From Permianibacter aggregans (GTDB lineage Bacteria; Pseudomonadota; Gammaproteobacteria; Enterobacterales; Permianibacteraceae), in NCBI RefSeq assembly GCF_009756665.1, contig NZ_CP037953.1, forward strand, positions 620,001-684,000: 64,000 nucleotides of DNA. Reading direction: 5' to 3'. This document shows, in pieces, positions 17,274-27,536 of the stretch. The notes under the pieces were generated by a model. It had not been told where the DNA came from. It searched no databases and worked only from the letters and a program-made list of their open reading frames with translations. How positions within the stretch are numbered: the stretch's first letter is position 1; each line of letters begins with the position of its first letter. The position numbers and the translations under genes are program-made.

Positions 17274-18929
17274 TCAGCGCAGTTCTCGGCGCAAAATTTT
17301 TCCGACATTGGTTTTCGGCAAACTGTCGCGGAACTCGACCATTTTTGGTCGTTTGTAGCCAGTCAGTTTGTCATGACAGAAATCAATCAGTTGCTGTTCG
17401 GTCAGGCCGTTATCTTTCTTGACGACAAACAGTTTGACCGCTTCACCAGTCTGCTCGGACGGCACACCAATGGCGGCCACTTCCAACACGCCAGGGTGAG
17501 CCGAGGCCACCGCTTCGACTTCATTCGGATACACGTTGAAACCGGAAACAAGGATCATGTCTTTTTTCCGATCGACGATTTTCATGTAGCCGTTTTCATC
17601 GGAGACAGCGATATCGCCAGTATGCAGCCAACCATCGGCATCGAGCACTTTCGCCGTTTCATCGGGACGGTTGTAGTAGCTATGCATCACCTGCGGGCCA
17701 CGTACGCAAAGCTCGCCGGATTCGCCGAGCGGTACTTCCTCGTTGTCATCATTGCGAATGCTGATTTCGGTCGAAGGCACCGGCAATCCAATCGTACCGT
17801 TGTAGCTTTTCAGACTCAGCGGGTTGATGGTCACGGCCGGTGAGGTTTCGGTCAGACCGTAGGCTTCCAGCAGCGGTTTACCGGTGACTTTCTGCCAGCG
17901 CTCAGCGACCGCCGGTTGCACGGCCATGCCGCCGCCCAGCGCCAGTTTGAAATCAGCAAAACTGACTTCGCTGAAACCGGGCGTGTTCAACAAACCGTTG
18001 AATAGCGTGTTAACGCCAGTCAGCGCCGTGAACTTCCAGTTATTCAGTTCTTTGACAAAACCGGTCATATCCCGCGGATTGGTAATCAGCACATTCAGGC
18101 CACCAAAATGCATGAAGGTCATGCAGTTCGCGGTCAACGAGAAGATGTGATAGAGCGGCAAGGCTGTGATGATGATTTCTTTACCCGGCTCAAGGAACGG
18201 CCCAAGCCAACTACCGGCCTGCAGCACGTTGGCGACCATGTTTTTGTGCGTCAACACCGCGCCTTTGGAGACACCGGTTGTGCCGCCGGTGTATTGCAGA
18301 AACGCCATGTCGTCATGGCCAAGCGTAACCGGCGTAAATGGCAGGTTGGCGCCTTTTTTCATCATCGCGTTGTAGCCAATCGCCGATGGCAGCTGATAAG
18401 GCGGCACCATCTTTTTGACGTATTTGACAACCGCATTGACGATGAAGCGTTTCAGGCCAGGACAGGCGTCCCCAATTTCGGTAATCGCAACATGTTTGAC
18501 CGGTGTGTTGTCGATCACTTCGGCCAGCGTGTGCGCGAAATTGGCCAGCATGACAATGGCGGTAGCACCGGAATCTTTTAATTGATGTTCCAGCTCACGT
18601 GGCGTGTACAACGGGTTGACGTTGACAACCGTTAAACCCGCGCGCAACGCACCAAAAAGGGCAATCGGATATTGCAGCAGGTTCGGCATCATGATCGCGA
18701 TGCGATCGCCTTTTTTCAGCTTCCACTCGTTCTGGAAAAATGCCGCGGCATCGCGAGTGCGGCGATCCAGTTCAGCAAAACTCAGGGTGACACCGAGATT
18801 GGTGAACGATGGGCGATCGGCGTAGCGGCCAACAGCCGTTTCAAAAAGGTGCACAATCGAGGCAAATTGGCCCGGGTCGATCTCATGCGGTACGCCGGGG
18901 GGATAGTGTTTTAACCAGATTTTTTCCAC
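17274..18929 (-). CDS. fadD: Long-chain fatty-acid-CoA ligase
   Basis: 551 residues from a GTG start with GGAGC nine bases upstream. The adenylate-forming signature [12 protein letters not shown], the motif YGLTETSP and the C-terminal hinge and lysine region ([21 protein letters not shown]) are intact, and the length matches FadD. It activates fatty acids with ATP and CoA at the inner membrane for beta-oxidation or phospholipid synthesis. It lies 26 bp upstream of rnd on the same strand and may be cotranscribed. Confidence 0.93.
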   Translation of the reverse strand: MEKIWLKHYPPGVPHEIDPGQFASIVHLFETAVGRYADRPSFTNLGVTLSFAELDRRTRDAAAFFQNEWKLKKGDRIAIMMPNLLQYPIALFGALRAGLTVVNVNPLYTPRELEHQLKDSGATAIVMLANFAHTLAEVIDNTPVKHVAITEIGDACPGLKRFIVNAVVKYVKKMVPPYQLPSAIGYNAMMKKGANLPFTPVTLGHDDMAFLQYTGGTTGVSKGAVLTHKNMVANVLQAGSWLGPFLEPGKEIIITALPLYHIFSLTANCMTFMHFGGLNVLITNPRDMTGFVKELNNWKFTALTGVNTLFNGLLNTPGFSEVSFADFKLALGGGMAVQPAVAERWQKVTGKPLLEAYGLTETSPAVTINPLSLKSYNGTIGLPVPSTEISIRNDDNEEVPLGESGELCVRGPQVMHSYYNRPDETAKVLDADGWLHTGDIAVSDENGYMKIVDRKKDMILVSGFNVYPNEVEAVASAHPGVLEVAAIGVPSEQTGEAVKLFVVKKDNGLTEQQLIDFCHDKLTGYKRPKMVEFRDSLPKTNVGKILRRELR

Positions 18930-19067
18930 TTGTCATAGCTCCGACCGGGGCCCTGCCCCAAACTGTAGCGAAGGTATAACAGCCGGCGTCACTGGTCAAA
19001 CATCTACCCAACCAAAATGGTGAAAGCCTTCTACACTTGGACGAGGATTAACCATTTTGATGCACGA

Positions 19068-19865
19068 ATGCCGAACCTAGTCATTGCCAACCTCCATATT
19101 CTGTTGATTGAACCTTCCCCGACCCAGCAAAAGATCATCGTGCACCACTTGCAGGAGGCCGGTGTCGGCAGCGTCCATGCCGTCGGTTCCGGTAAGGAGG
19201 TCGAAGCTTATTTGCAGCACGACCGACCCGATTTGCTGATCAGCTCCATGTACCTGCCCGATTGCACCGCTACCGATCTGCTGCTGACGCTACGCCAATC
19301 CGAAGATTGGGCCGCGATCCCATTCATGCTGGTATCCAGCGAAACCCGCTTTCGGGCTTTGGATCCGATCAAGCAGGCCGGTGTCGTCGCGATACTGCCC
19401 AAGCCTTTTGCCGCTGATGACATCGTCCGTGCGCTGAAAGCCTCGCTGCACTATCTGGAACACGAAGAGCTGGAACTGGAACACTTCGATCCGCATGAGC
19501 TGCGGGTGTTGGTCGTTGATGACAGCCTGACCGCCCGCAACCACATTCGCCGGATGCTGAATACGCTCGGCATTGAGCGGGTAACGCTGGCTTCGTCAGG
19601 AAAAGAAGCCTGCAAACAGCTCAACGAGCAGACCTTCGATTTGGTGGTCACTGACTACAACATGCCGGAAATGGATGGCGAGGAATTGGTCAGAGCGATA
19701 CGCAGCCGCAGCGACGGCGCTTACATTCCGATCATGATGGTGACCAGCGAACAGGATCAGACACTGTTGCAAGGCGTGCAGCAGGCCGGTGTTTCAGCGC
19801 TGCTCGACAAACCGTTCTCACCAGATGTGGTCAAGCAGACGCTGCTGAATATGCTCAACCATTAA
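19068..19865 (+). CDS. Tandem receiver-domain protein, first domain degenerate
   Basis: 265 residues if started at the ATG at 19068, which directly precedes the first receiver domain; an in-frame ATG at 19017 also exists and neither has a good ribosome site. REC1 (about 8-125) lacks the usual acidic pair (IEPSP) and has serine at the phospho-acceptor position (ISSMYLP), so it is probably not phosphorylated. REC2 (about 143-262) is complete: VVDDSLTAR, acceptor Asp in VVTDYNMPEMDG, then the conserved T and K (MVTSE, LDKPF). There is no output domain, so it probably acts by protein contact, like CheY. No histidine kinase is adjacent. Confidence 0.85.
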   Translation: MPNLVIANLHILLIEPSPTQQKIIVHHLQEAGVGSVHAVGSGKEVEAYLQHDRPDLLISSMYLPDCTATDLLLTLRQSEDWAAIPFMLVSSETRFRALDPIKQAGVVAILPKPFAADDIVRALKASLHYLEHEELELEHFDPHELRVLVVDDSLTARNHIRRMLNTLGIERVTLASSGKEACKQLNEQTFDLVVTDYNMPEMDGEELVRAIRSRSDGAYIPIMMVTSEQDQTLLQGVQQAGVSALLDKPFSPDVVKQTLLNMLNH

Positions 19866-19871
19866 TGGTCC

Positions 19872-20738
19872 TTAATTATCCAGAGGAACAAAACCGCGAA
19901 TAAAGCGGGCGATCGTTTCCGGTTGTTCGAGATGGATATGATGACCGCCGTCCAGCTCACGGACCTCCAGCGTATCCATTTGTGGGCCATGAATGGCCAG
20001 CGCTTCGGCGACCAGCGGCAGGCCGTGGTTGGCTTTCAGCAGTAAAACCGGCGCCGTCACCGCCTCGAAAAAACTGCCGGCCTGTTCGTGAGTCATGCGC
20101 AGCAGGCTCGGCAGACGCAAACGGGCATCGGAGCGCCAGCTAAAACCGCCTTCAACTGGCTCCAGGTTGCGCTCGACAATTGGACGCCACAATTCAGCTG
20201 GTAATTTATCGACTGAAGCACGCGCTTTCAGCGCCGTATCGATATCGGGAAAAACATTCTTTTTCGACTCACGCCGACGCACATGTTCCATCACCGCGTA
20301 GGCAAACGAACTGGCGGTATCCTCGGCGTTGCGCGTCAATGGCCCGAATGCCTCGATGCTGACCAGACGCCGAACCTTGTCCGGAAAGGCACCAGCGTAA
20401 AGCATCGACAGCGCCCCACCCATTGAATGCCCGACCAGATTGACCGGTGCCAAGCGCAGCGCTTCGCAGGCCTCGAACAAGGTCTGCACGCCATCGAGAA
20501 ACTGGTAATTGACGGTGCCCGGCAAGTGCTCCGACAACCCATGTCCCGGCATATCGAGCGCGATGCAGCGATAGTCACCGGCCAGCAGTGGCGCCAAGCT
20601 GGCGAACGATCCGGCGTTGTCGAGCCAGCCGTGGATGAACAACAGCGGCGTGGCATCAGTCGGGCCCCATTCGACTACGGCCAAGCGCGTGCCGTGCAGG
20701 GACAGATCGTATTCGCGTTCGGGTTTGCTGGTGGGCAT
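19872..20738 (-). CDS. Alpha/beta hydrolase
   Basis: 288 residues. Alpha/beta-hydrolase fold with oxyanion-loop HGWLDNAGSF, nucleophile elbow GHSMGG, and catalytic-His region DGGHHIHLEQPE. It has no signal peptide, so it is cytoplasmic. The sequence around the elbow and LDMPGHGLS resembles serine hydrolases of the MEST/esterase type, but the substrate is open. It ends convergently 6 bp from the receiver gene. Confidence 0.88.
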   Translation of the reverse strand: MPTSKPEREYDLSLHGTRLAVVEWGPTDATPLLFIHGWLDNAGSFASLAPLLAGDYRCIALDMPGHGLSEHLPGTVNYQFLDGVQTLFEACEALRLAPVNLVGHSMGGALSMLYAGAFPDKVRRLVSIEAFGPLTRNAEDTASSFAYAVMEHVRRRESKKNVFPDIDTALKARASVDKLPAELWRPIVERNLEPVEGGFSWRSDARLRLPSLLRMTHEQAGSFFEAVTAPVLLLKANHGLPLVAEALAIHGPQMDTLEVRELDGGHHIHLEQPETIARFIRGFVPLDN

Positions 20739-20812
20739 GGCAATTATCGTTGGCTAAGCATGGCCGATATTCTAGCTTTTGTGCGCCGCCACATCATTAT
20801 TGAAAGCGCGCC

Positions 20813-21106
20813 TCAATCGTGTGGGTGTTCTCTGACCCGCTCAGCCGCCTTGATCACCTGGCGACGGGCATAGCGGCGCAAGTCGTCCATTTCTTCACGC
20901 AAAGACTGACTCGGATTCTGCTTTTCCAGGATGCTGGTGATGTATTTCGGCGGCATTTTGTTCAGTGCGATGGCAGCAATATCCTGCACCGAAACTTCCG
21001 ACATCGGCGGCAGTTCGCCCTCCTGCAATAGCTGGTGGATTTGCTCGAACACCAGCTCCTCGCTGAGGTTGGTGAGATCATCGTGGGGATACATTTCTTT
21101 GTACAT
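20813..21106 (-). CDS. ComFB-like late competence family protein
   Basis: 97 residues from the ATG at 21106, preceded by GGAG at nine bases; the longer frame upstream would cross a terminator. The core (EELVFEQIHQLL, DIAAIALNKMPPKYI) is the ComFB fold, small helical proteins that in some bacteria bind cyclic di-nucleotides. A role in competence is not implied by the neighbours. Confidence 0.78.
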   Translation of the reverse strand: MYKEMYPHDDLTNLSEELVFEQIHQLLQEGELPPMSEVSVQDIAAIALNKMPPKYITSILEKQNPSQSLREEMDDLRRYARRQVIKAAERVREHPHD

Positions 21107-21216
21107 CGCTGCTGCTCCGCCTTTGTTGTTGCCTAAAGGGTAGTTGAGCAGCAGGTAGCGCTCAACTGCCTGCCCAAGTAATTGCAAGATAAAAAAATGG
21201 GCCGCAATGGCGAGGC

Positions 21217-21244
21217 AAAAAAAATGGGCCGCTAACGCGGCCCA
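21217..21244 (-). terminator. Rho-independent terminator for the MBL-fold gene
   Basis: On the minus strand TGGGCCGC-GTTA-GCGGCCCA is followed by eight T. A partial copy of the same arm plus A run lies at 21191-21205, so the unit looks partly duplicated. Confidence 0.88.
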
Positions 21245-21426
21245 GGCTTTCACACTTGAAAACAAATACTCACATTAAGGAGACCCATGATGAACACTCA
21301 GCTCTCGATATCGTGACAACCCTCGCCGAGCGAGGTGTGATACCGGGAACATGGCTTGTGACCGGTGCTATAGATCGCAGTTCCCGCTGGCTTGAAAATT
21401 TTTTCAGAAAACGGCGTTTTTTTCTT
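21245..21426 (+). other. Intergenic stretch with a well-placed ribosome site and nine-codon ORF
   Basis: TAAGGAG stands just before ATGATG and a nine-codon frame (MMNTQLSIS) ending in TGA near 21318. It is followed by a CCTCGC-CGA-GCGAGG hairpin and, near 21415-21425, a weak stem with seven T. This could be a remnant gene start, a leader peptide or a small RNA. Nothing else coding is convincing here. Confidence 0.3.
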
Positions 21427-22290
21427 TCAAGCGGTGACGGCATTCAACTCCGGCACTGGCTTGACTGGCACGAACTTACCAGACTCATCCCGGCCAACGC
21501 CCGACAACGCGATCTTACTATCATGGGTATAGAACAGACGGCCCTGACGCCGCAGCATGGTTTCCAGCAATGCCTGTTTTTCATTGATCAATAGCTCAGG
21601 GAACCGGTCGTAACCCATCGTGATCGGCACGTGCAACCAGGCCGTGCCCGGTATGAGATCCGCGCAAAACACCACCGGCCCTTCCGGCATGGCGATTTCC
21701 GCCAGCAGCATACCCGGCGTATGGCCGTCGCTGTGATGAAAGCGGTAGTCCTCACCGAGCGTTTGCGAATACTCACCGCTGATGCGCTCGACTCGGCCGG
21801 TAGCACTCAGCAGTTCGGTCAAGCCCGGAATAAAAGACGCTTTATCGCGCGGATGCGGACGCTCGGCCCGTTGCCAGGCCTGCTCACCAACCACATAGGA
21901 CGCATTCGGAAACGCCAGCGATAACGGTTGGCCTTCCTGCCAAGCCTTCAGGATGCCGCCAACATGATCGAAATGCAGGTGCGACAGCACGATGACATCG
22001 ATATCTTCCGGCTCAACATTGAGCGCTTGCAACGACTCGAGCAGCACATGCTCGGCTTCGACAACACCGTAACGCTCGCGCAGACGCGGCTCGAAAAAGG
22101 CACCGATGCCGGCCTCGAACAGGATATGACGGTCGCCGTCGCGAACCAGCAGGGCCCGGCAGCCAAGATCGATACGGTTCAGCTCATCAACGCTGACCCA
22201 ACGCGCCCACAGCGCTTTCGGTGCGTTGCCGAACATCGCGCCGCCATCGAGTTTCTGGCTGTTGCCACGGACTGAATACAAAGCCTTCAT
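21427..22290 (-). CDS. MBL-fold metallo-hydrolase
   Basis: 287 residues. The metallo-beta-lactamase signature HLHFDHVGG, the later HSDGHTPGM, the bridging Asp in [10 protein letters not shown] and the C-terminal TYHD-like FYTHDSK make a complete di-metal site. It has no signal peptide. Family members hydrolyse lactones, thioesters and phosphodiesters; this one resembles quorum-quenching-like lactonases only in overall layout. The start overlaps the stop of the transglutaminase-like gene (ATGA), so they are coupled. Confidence 0.87.
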   Translation of the reverse strand: MKALYSVRGNSQKLDGGAMFGNAPKALWARWVSVDELNRIDLGCRALLVRDGDRHILFEAGIGAFFEPRLRERYGVVEAEHVLLESLQALNVEPEDIDVIVLSHLHFDHVGGILKAWQEGQPLSLAFPNASYVVGEQAWQRAERPHPRDKASFIPGLTELLSATGRVERISGEYSQTLGEDYRFHHSDGHTPGMLLAEIAMPEGPVVFCADLIPGTAWLHVPITMGYDRFPELLINEKQALLETMLRRQGRLFYTHDSKIALSGVGRDESGKFVPVKPVPELNAVTA

Positions 22291-23711
22291 TGATAACTCA
22301 CCTGTTCGACAACAAATTCAAAATTATGCGGCGCCTGCGCCACCGCCAGCGCACCCGCCTCGCCGTCGCCCATGCGCAAATGACTACCAGACACCGGCAT
22401 CAGGTTCCACATCGGATCGGCTGACAGCCAGCGACCATCGATGGCCACTTCTGCCCAGGCGTGACCGCCAAAACGCGGCTCGCCATCGCCCAGATAAACC
22501 CAGCCAGAAACTTCACGGGCTGGCAAGCCCGCAGCCCGTGCCAATGCGACAAACAATTGCGCGTATTCGGTGCAATCACCAACTCGGTTCTGCAGGATTT
22601 CCGTCGCCGTTTGCTCGACCAGCACATCCTGTTGCTGCAGGTGCTGACTGACGAACAACAGCAGTCTTTCCACTTTCTGTTCGCCGGTTTCGGCATTTTC
22701 GGTCAGCTGCGCGGCTAGCCGCTGCAGGCGTTTGTCATCAAGCCGGTAGCGCGCTTCGTTCTGCAGGGCCTGGCGCTGTTCGGCGTCGGAAGCCTGTACC
22801 GCCGGCTGGCGGTTGTCGGTGTAGACAAAACCGGGCAGCACCTGCTGGCTTTCGCTGTGACTGAGCGGCAGCGCAATATGCTGCGGCCAGCGTAATGACA
22901 GACCGCGGATGGTTCGCGCCTGGCCGAGTTCGCGCGGGGCACGTACCGGCACCGTTTGCAGGCGATAGTTGTCATTGGCCTCGACCGTCTGCACCACCTC
23001 GTCATCCTGCCAGCGCATTTGCCAGCGCTCACCGAGCTGCATCGCCACCGGCACGCCACTGGCCGAAACCGTGTAATCAATCGGCGATTCGCCCTGCACC
23101 CGGAATTGCCAGGGCTGGAAGCGCCAGCGCGAACCTTCTGCCAACACCGCGACCGGCCTGCTGACGACATTCAGAGAATCGAGCTCCAGCTGACGCCACG
23201 GCAAAGCCTGCTCCGGCTTTCGGGCCAACACCGACAGATGCATGACATCCATTAGCGAATAGTTCTGCGCGTTCTGATTGATCAGCGTTAATTCACCGTT
23301 GGACCGGCGCTCACCACGCCAATGACCTTCATCGACGTTAAACACCAGTGTTTCCAGCTTCTCACCCTGGCGGCGACGCCATTGCACGGCAAGCAGCGGA
23401 TACGGATAGTCGGCGGCAAAGCGCCAATCAGTCTGCTCATCCACCTCGACCAGTTGCGCTCGCGCGGTCAACTGGATGCGGGTGTTCTGCAACAGCTGCC
23501 AGCTGCCATCCGGGAAGCGATGCAGGCTTTCCTGCTGATGACCAACCGGCTGACCGTGGCGCCAGAGCGAATAATGAAAGCTTTGCCCCAGCCGTTCTTC
23601 AGGATGGTACGGACGTTGCCACCAAAGCAGCAAAATGACGCCGGCACCGAGCAGTGCCAGCGTCAGGCCAAGACGAATGCGGCCTATCAGGCTTTTTGGA
23701 ATTCTGGCCAA
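22287..23711 (-). CDS. Membrane-anchored transglutaminase-like protein
   Basis: 474 residues. The only available start is a TTG at 23711, inside the end of the upstream gene. One membrane helix (about 13-30) is followed by a long periplasmic beta-rich region and a C-terminal transglutaminase-like domain. The triad is visible as Cys in [12 protein letters not shown], His in GGHAWAEV and Asp in SADPMWN. Such proteins usually act as cysteine peptidases or transglutaminases on envelope proteins. The substrate is unknown. It is coupled to the MBL-fold gene downstream. Confidence 0.82.
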   Translation of the reverse strand: MARIPKSLIGRIRLGLTLALLGAGVILLLWWQRPYHPEERLGQSFHYSLWRHGQPVGHQQESLHRFPDGSWQLLQNTRIQLTARAQLVEVDEQTDWRFAADYPYPLLAVQWRRRQGEKLETLVFNVDEGHWRGERRSNGELTLINQNAQNYSLMDVMHLSVLARKPEQALPWRQLELDSLNVVSRPVAVLAEGSRWRFQPWQFRVQGESPIDYTVSASGVPVAMQLGERWQMRWQDDEVVQTVEANDNYRLQTVPVRAPRELGQARTIRGLSLRWPQHIALPLSHSESQQVLPGFVYTDNRQPAVQASDAEQRQALQNEARYRLDDKRLQRLAAQLTENAETGEQKVERLLLFVSQHLQQQDVLVEQTATEILQNRVGDCTEYAQLFVALARAAGLPAREVSGWVYLGDGEPRFGGHAWAEVAIDGRWLSADPMWNLMPVSGSHLRMGDGEAGALAVAQAPHNFEFVVEQVSYQ

Positions 23712-24160
23712 AGTGTAGGAGTTTCCACCAGCTGCGCCAGACGTTCGGCGGCGGTGATCAACGACTTGATATAGTTCTGCTGCAATTCGGCGCTGCCGAG
23801 CTCCAGCCGGTTTGCGGCCAGTCCCTGTTCCAGACGTGCCGCTTTCAACTGCCAGTTCATGAACAGGTTGCGCATCGCATCGCGGGCATTGTTGGCCGCG
23901 CTGACGGCAATGTGGTCAACCGGAATATCCTGACCCGTTACGACCCATAATTCGGTGTTCTTGCCATCCAGCTTGCCATGGCAACGCCAGAGCGCGACCA
24001 GTGGCGGCAACACCCGGCTTTCGCTTTGCGTGACGCCAACTTGCTGGATACCCATATTGGCCAAATGGGTCAGGGCGCGGGCATATTCTTTCTGCACCCA
24101 CTCACGGCTGCGGCGTTCGACTTCTTCCTGGCTCGGGGCCGCGTTTTGTTGCTGGCTCAT
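23687..24160 (-). CDS. Conserved hypothetical protein
   Basis: 157 residues. It starts MSQQQ and has AGGT upstream. The protein is helical and soluble, with no signal peptide or recognised motif; ALTHLANMGIQQVGVTQSE and ESRVLPPLVALWRC are the most structured parts. It overlaps the transglutaminase gene by 25 bp and is the first of a three-gene leftward operon with the MBL-fold gene. I cannot assign a function. Confidence 0.65.
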   Translation of the reverse strand: MSQQQNAAPSQEEVERRSREWVQKEYARALTHLANMGIQQVGVTQSESRVLPPLVALWRCHGKLDGKNTELWVVTGQDIPVDHIAVSAANNARDAMRNLFMNWQLKAARLEQGLAANRLELGSAELQQNYIKSLITAAERLAQLVETPTLWPEFQKA

Positions 24161-24201
24161 GACATCAACCTGTGTTCAGTGAATAACGTAGCCCGACCCA
24201 C

Positions 24202-24726
24202 TCAAGCGATTGGCTGCAGGCCGGTGCGATAGCGGGCGATCTTATCAACGTAAACCTGTGCCGACCACGATAACTTTTCCTTCTCCTCGTCGGTCAGCGC
24301 CCGGATGATTCGACCCGGAGATCCCAGTACCAGTACGCCGTCGGGAATTTCCCGTCCTTCGGGGATTAAGGAATTGGCGCCCACCAGCACATGCTTGCCG
24401 ATTTTGGCCCGGTTCAGCACCACCGAATTCATGCCGATCAAGGAAAAGTCGCCGACCTGGCAGCCGTGCAGCATGACCTTGTGGCCGACCGTGACATTCT
24501 CACCGACAATCACCGGCACTCCCGGATCGGTGTGGACAATCGACCCGTCCTGGATATTGCTGCGGGCACCGATTTCAATTCGGTCGTTGTCGGCGCGCAG
24601 CACGGCGTTGAACCAGATGGACGCCTCCGGATGCACGATCACCGAACCAATCAGACTGGCATCGGGCGCGACAAACACCTGCTCGCTTCTCAGTTCCGGT
24701 GTGCGTGATTCAAAGCGGTAAAGCAT
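24202..24726 (-). CDS. Gamma carbonic anhydrase family protein (YrdA-like)
   Basis: 174 residues with ribosome site GGGAG. A left-handed beta helix built of hexapeptide repeats (IGARSNIQDGSIVH, VGENVTVGHKVMLHG) carries the three metal histidines in SIVHTD, VGHKV and LHGC. YrdA/PaaY-type members may hydrate CO2 or act as thioesterases; many lack strong activity. It is cytoplasmic. Confidence 0.92.
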   Translation of the reverse strand: MLYRFESRTPELRSEQVFVAPDASLIGSVIVHPEASIWFNAVLRADNDRIEIGARSNIQDGSIVHTDPGVPVIVGENVTVGHKVMLHGCQVGDFSLIGMNSVVLNRAKIGKHVLVGANSLIPEGREIPDGVLVLGSPGRIIRALTDEEKEKLSWSAQVYVDKIARYRTGLQPIA

Positions 24727-24756
24727 CGGATGCTCCCTTCAAGTTTAGCGGGGGGT

Positions 24757-25650
24757 TCAAACCAATAATTGTCGGGCAATGGCCGCAGCGAGACGTTCCG
24801 CAGCCGGCACCGAAAACCGGAAAAACAGTTCCGGTTCAATCAGCTCCAGCTCCATCAGGTTCAACTGATTTCGCTCATTACGGACGACATCGACGCGGGC
24901 ATAAAGCGGTATGTGCGAGCAGGCAGCAATGGCCTGCTCGGCAAAATGGCGCTCCTCGTCATTCGGCCAGTATGGCAGTACGCTGCCGCCGTGATCATCC
25001 TGGACCCGGAAATCACCGGCTTTAGGGATTTTGCGGATGGCATGGGTGCAAACGCCATCGATGACCATCAGCGACAATTCGCCCTCACTTTGCACCGCTG
25101 GCAGAAACGGCTGCACCATCATCGCTTCCTGTCGCAACGCCTCGCTGAAAATCCGCTGCGCTTGCCCATCAGCCAGTGAAAACCGATGCGTCAATCGCGC
25201 GGCGCCGGAAACGGTCGGCTTGAATACGCCTTCTCGCCAACCTTGCTGTTCGGCGATTTCAAACAACGATTGTGTTGAGCCCTGCTCGGCGATAACGGTC
25301 GGCACAATGGCAACGGCGCGCGCGGCCAAGTCGAGCAGATAATGCTTGTCGATATTCCAGCGCAAAATGGCCGCGTCGTTGATCAAGCGGGTTTGCTCGC
25401 TGATCTGGTCGAGCCAAGTCGAAAACTCGGCAAAGCGGTGAAAATAATCCCAGGGCGTGCGAATCAGTGCGCAGCGGGCCGAGCGCCAACTGAAATCCGG
25501 ATCATCCCAGCCCACTCGTTGCACTGAAACGCCCAACCGTCTGAACGCGCGAACCAGGTAGGCCTCCTCCAATTGCAACTGACAAATATGAACATCGTCC
25601 TGATTGGCGGCCAGGTATTCGCGTTGCGTGACAATGGCGACGTCGAGCAT
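24757..25650 (-). CDS. ATP-grasp domain protein
   Basis: 297 residues from the ATG at 25650 with GGAG seven bases upstream. Layout of small ATP-grasp ligases of the RimK/glutathione-synthetase type: a pre-ATP domain (VAIVTQREYLAANQ), FKPTVSGAARLTHRF in the nucleotide region, and the metal-binding end ELELIEPELFFRF. It would form an amide or ester bond using ATP; substrates cannot be told from the sequence. It stands alone between gamma carbonic anhydrase and the divergent dehydrogenase gene. Confidence 0.8.
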   Translation of the reverse strand: MLDVAIVTQREYLAANQDDVHICQLQLEEAYLVRAFRRLGVSVQRVGWDDPDFSWRSARCALIRTPWDYFHRFAEFSTWLDQISEQTRLINDAAILRWNIDKHYLLDLAARAVAIVPTVIAEQGSTQSLFEIAEQQGWREGVFKPTVSGAARLTHRFSLADGQAQRIFSEALRQEAMMVQPFLPAVQSEGELSLMVIDGVCTHAIRKIPKAGDFRVQDDHGGSVLPYWPNDEERHFAEQAIAACSHIPLYARVDVVRNERNQLNLMELELIEPELFFRFSVPAAERLAAAIARQLLV

Positions 25651-25906
25651 GGAAGGCTCCGTACAGCGGTTTGCGGGTGATAAAGGGCGCAAAGCCTAGC
25701 AGAAATCGCGGCGTTTTCCTGCGCTGAAATCCTTGTACAAGCCGGATATCGGCCAAGGCAAGCCGGCCAGGCGCACTGTACAAGCGGCGCTCGCCTCGTT
25801 TCAGGTTCGCCCTGCCCTGACAGCAGTGATAAAATAACCGCCGAATTTCACCCCCCAACCGAATCGGGCGCTCCGTTCGCGAGCGTTGCACGTAACGAGG
25901 AAATCC

Positions 25907-27427
25907 ATGGACGTATTAAAAACGCTGCGCCTTGAAGGCGTTCAATCCGGCACTTGCTTTGCCGTCAACGAATGGTCGAATGACACCAGCGCCGGCATCA
26001 TCGAATCCATCAATCCGGCCACCGGCGAATTGCTCGGCAAGGTTTACGCGTCCAGCGAAGCCGACTACGAAAAAGTGTTGAGCAGCGCCCGCGCAGCGTT
26101 CCTCGAATGGCGCAAAGTGCCGGCGCCGAAGCGCGGCGAAATTGTCCGTCAAATGGGCGAAGAATTGCGTAAATACAAAGACGCACTCGGCTCATTGGTC
26201 ACGATGGAAATGGGCAAGATCAAGCCGGAAGGTGATGGCGAAGTGCAGGAAATGATCGACATGGCCGACTTTGCCGTCGGTCAGTCGCGGATGCTGTACG
26301 GTTTGTCGATGCACTCCGAGCGTCCGGAGCACGCGATGCGTGAAAGCTGGCACCCGATTGGCCTGGTTGGCTGCATGAGCGCATTCAACTTTCCGGTCGC
26401 GGTCTGGAGCTGGAACGCGTTTCTGGCGGCCATCTGCGGCAACGTCACCATTTGGAAACCGTCGCCGAAAACCCCGCTGTGTGCGATTGCCGTGCAAAAA
26501 ATCTGCAACGATGTCCTGGCTCGCAACAACTGCCCGCCGATATTCCAGTTGTTCATCGACAACGCCGAAAACAAACTGTCGCGCAAGTTCGTTGACGACA
26601 AACGGGTCGAGAAAATCAGCTTCACCGGTTCTTCCGAAGTCGGCCGCATGGTTGGCGCCAAAGTCGCTGAGCGTTTCGGCAAATGCCTGCTGGAGCTATC
26701 CGGCAACAACGCCATCATCGTCGATGAAACTGCTGATCTGAAAATCGCCGTGCCATCGATCGTGTTCGGCGCCGTCGGTACCGCTGGTCAACGCTGCACC
26801 ACGACTCGCCGCCTGATCGTGCACAAATCACGCGAGAAAGAAGTCACCGATGCCATCGTCAATGCCTACAAGCAAGTGCGCATCGGCAATCCGATCGACA
26901 GCAGCACCTTGATGGGCCCGCTGATCGACGAAGTCGCGGTACAAAGCTACGAGAAAGCCATTGCCCTGGCGAAAAGCGAAGGCGCCGAAGTGTTGTACGG
27001 CGGCAAGCGCATCGAAGGCAAAGGTCATTTCGTCGAGCCGACCATCATCCGTGCCAAGAACGAGATGAAAGCGGTGCAAAGCGAAACCTTTGCGGCGATT
27101 CTCTACGTCATGACCTACGACACGCTGGACGAAGCGATTGCGATGAACAATCACTCGCGCTTTGGTCTGTCGTCGTCGATTTTCACCAATAACCTGAAAG
27201 CCGCTGAGTACTATTTGTCGGCCGTGGGCTCAGATTGCGGTATCGCCAACGTCAACATCGGCACCAGCGGTGCGGAAATCGGCGGCGCGTTTGGTGGCGA
27301 GAAAGAAACTGGTGGCGGCCGCGAAGCCGGCTCCGATGCCTGGAAATCCTATATGCGCCGTCAGACCAACACCATTTTCTATGGTGACAAAGCGACGCTG
27401 GCGCAAGGCATCAAGTTCAATATCTAA
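25907..27427 (+). CDS. ALDH7-type aldehyde dehydrogenase (aminoadipate semialdehyde dehydrogenase-like)
   Basis: 506 residues from the ATG at 25907 with CGAGGA upstream; the longer frame adds seven unlikely residues. NAD-dependent aldehyde dehydrogenase with catalytic Cys in [10 protein letters not shown], general-base Glu in LELSGNNA and FTGSSEVGR for the cofactor. The C-terminal [19 protein letters not shown] is characteristic of the ALDH7/antiquitin branch, which oxidises alpha-aminoadipate semialdehyde in lysine breakdown (AmaB). The exact substrate is inferred from family. A strong terminator follows. Confidence 0.92.
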   Translation: MDVLKTLRLEGVQSGTCFAVNEWSNDTSAGIIESINPATGELLGKVYASSEADYEKVLSSARAAFLEWRKVPAPKRGEIVRQMGEELRKYKDALGSLVTMEMGKIKPEGDGEVQEMIDMADFAVGQSRMLYGLSMHSERPEHAMRESWHPIGLVGCMSAFNFPVAVWSWNAFLAAICGNVTIWKPSPKTPLCAIAVQKICNDVLARNNCPPIFQLFIDNAENKLSRKFVDDKRVEKISFTGSSEVGRMVGAKVAERFGKCLLELSGNNAIIVDETADLKIAVPSIVFGAVGTAGQRCTTTRRLIVHKSREKEVTDAIVNAYKQVRIGNPIDSSTLMGPLIDEVAVQSYEKAIALAKSEGAEVLYGGKRIEGKGHFVEPTIIRAKNEMKAVQSETFAAILYVMTYDTLDEAIAMNNHSRFGLSSSIFTNNLKAAEYYLSAVGSDCGIANVNIGTSGAEIGGAFGGEKETGGGREAGSDAWKSYMRRQTNTIFYGDKATLAQGIKFNI

Positions 27428-27442
27428 GTTCTACTTTGGTGC

Positions 27443-27474
27443 AATAAGGGCCGATCTTTCGGCCCTTATTTTTT
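27443..27474. terminator. Rho-independent terminator
   Basis: AATAAGGGCCGA-TCTT-TCGGCCCTTATT, a perfect 12-bp stem followed by T residues. It ends the aldehyde dehydrogenase gene. Confidence 0.93.
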
Positions 27475-27536
27475 GCTAGTATTGAAGGAATCCCGGAGCG
27501 CATTTCGGGAGCCCATTCGGCCAAAGGCGGAAACCG

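Noticed and set aside
21256-21594. 112-residue plus-strand frame next to the MBL-fold gene
   Set aside because: Starts at a TTG with no site and runs antisense into the intact hydrolase gene; only the short ORF near 21288 has a good ribosome site.
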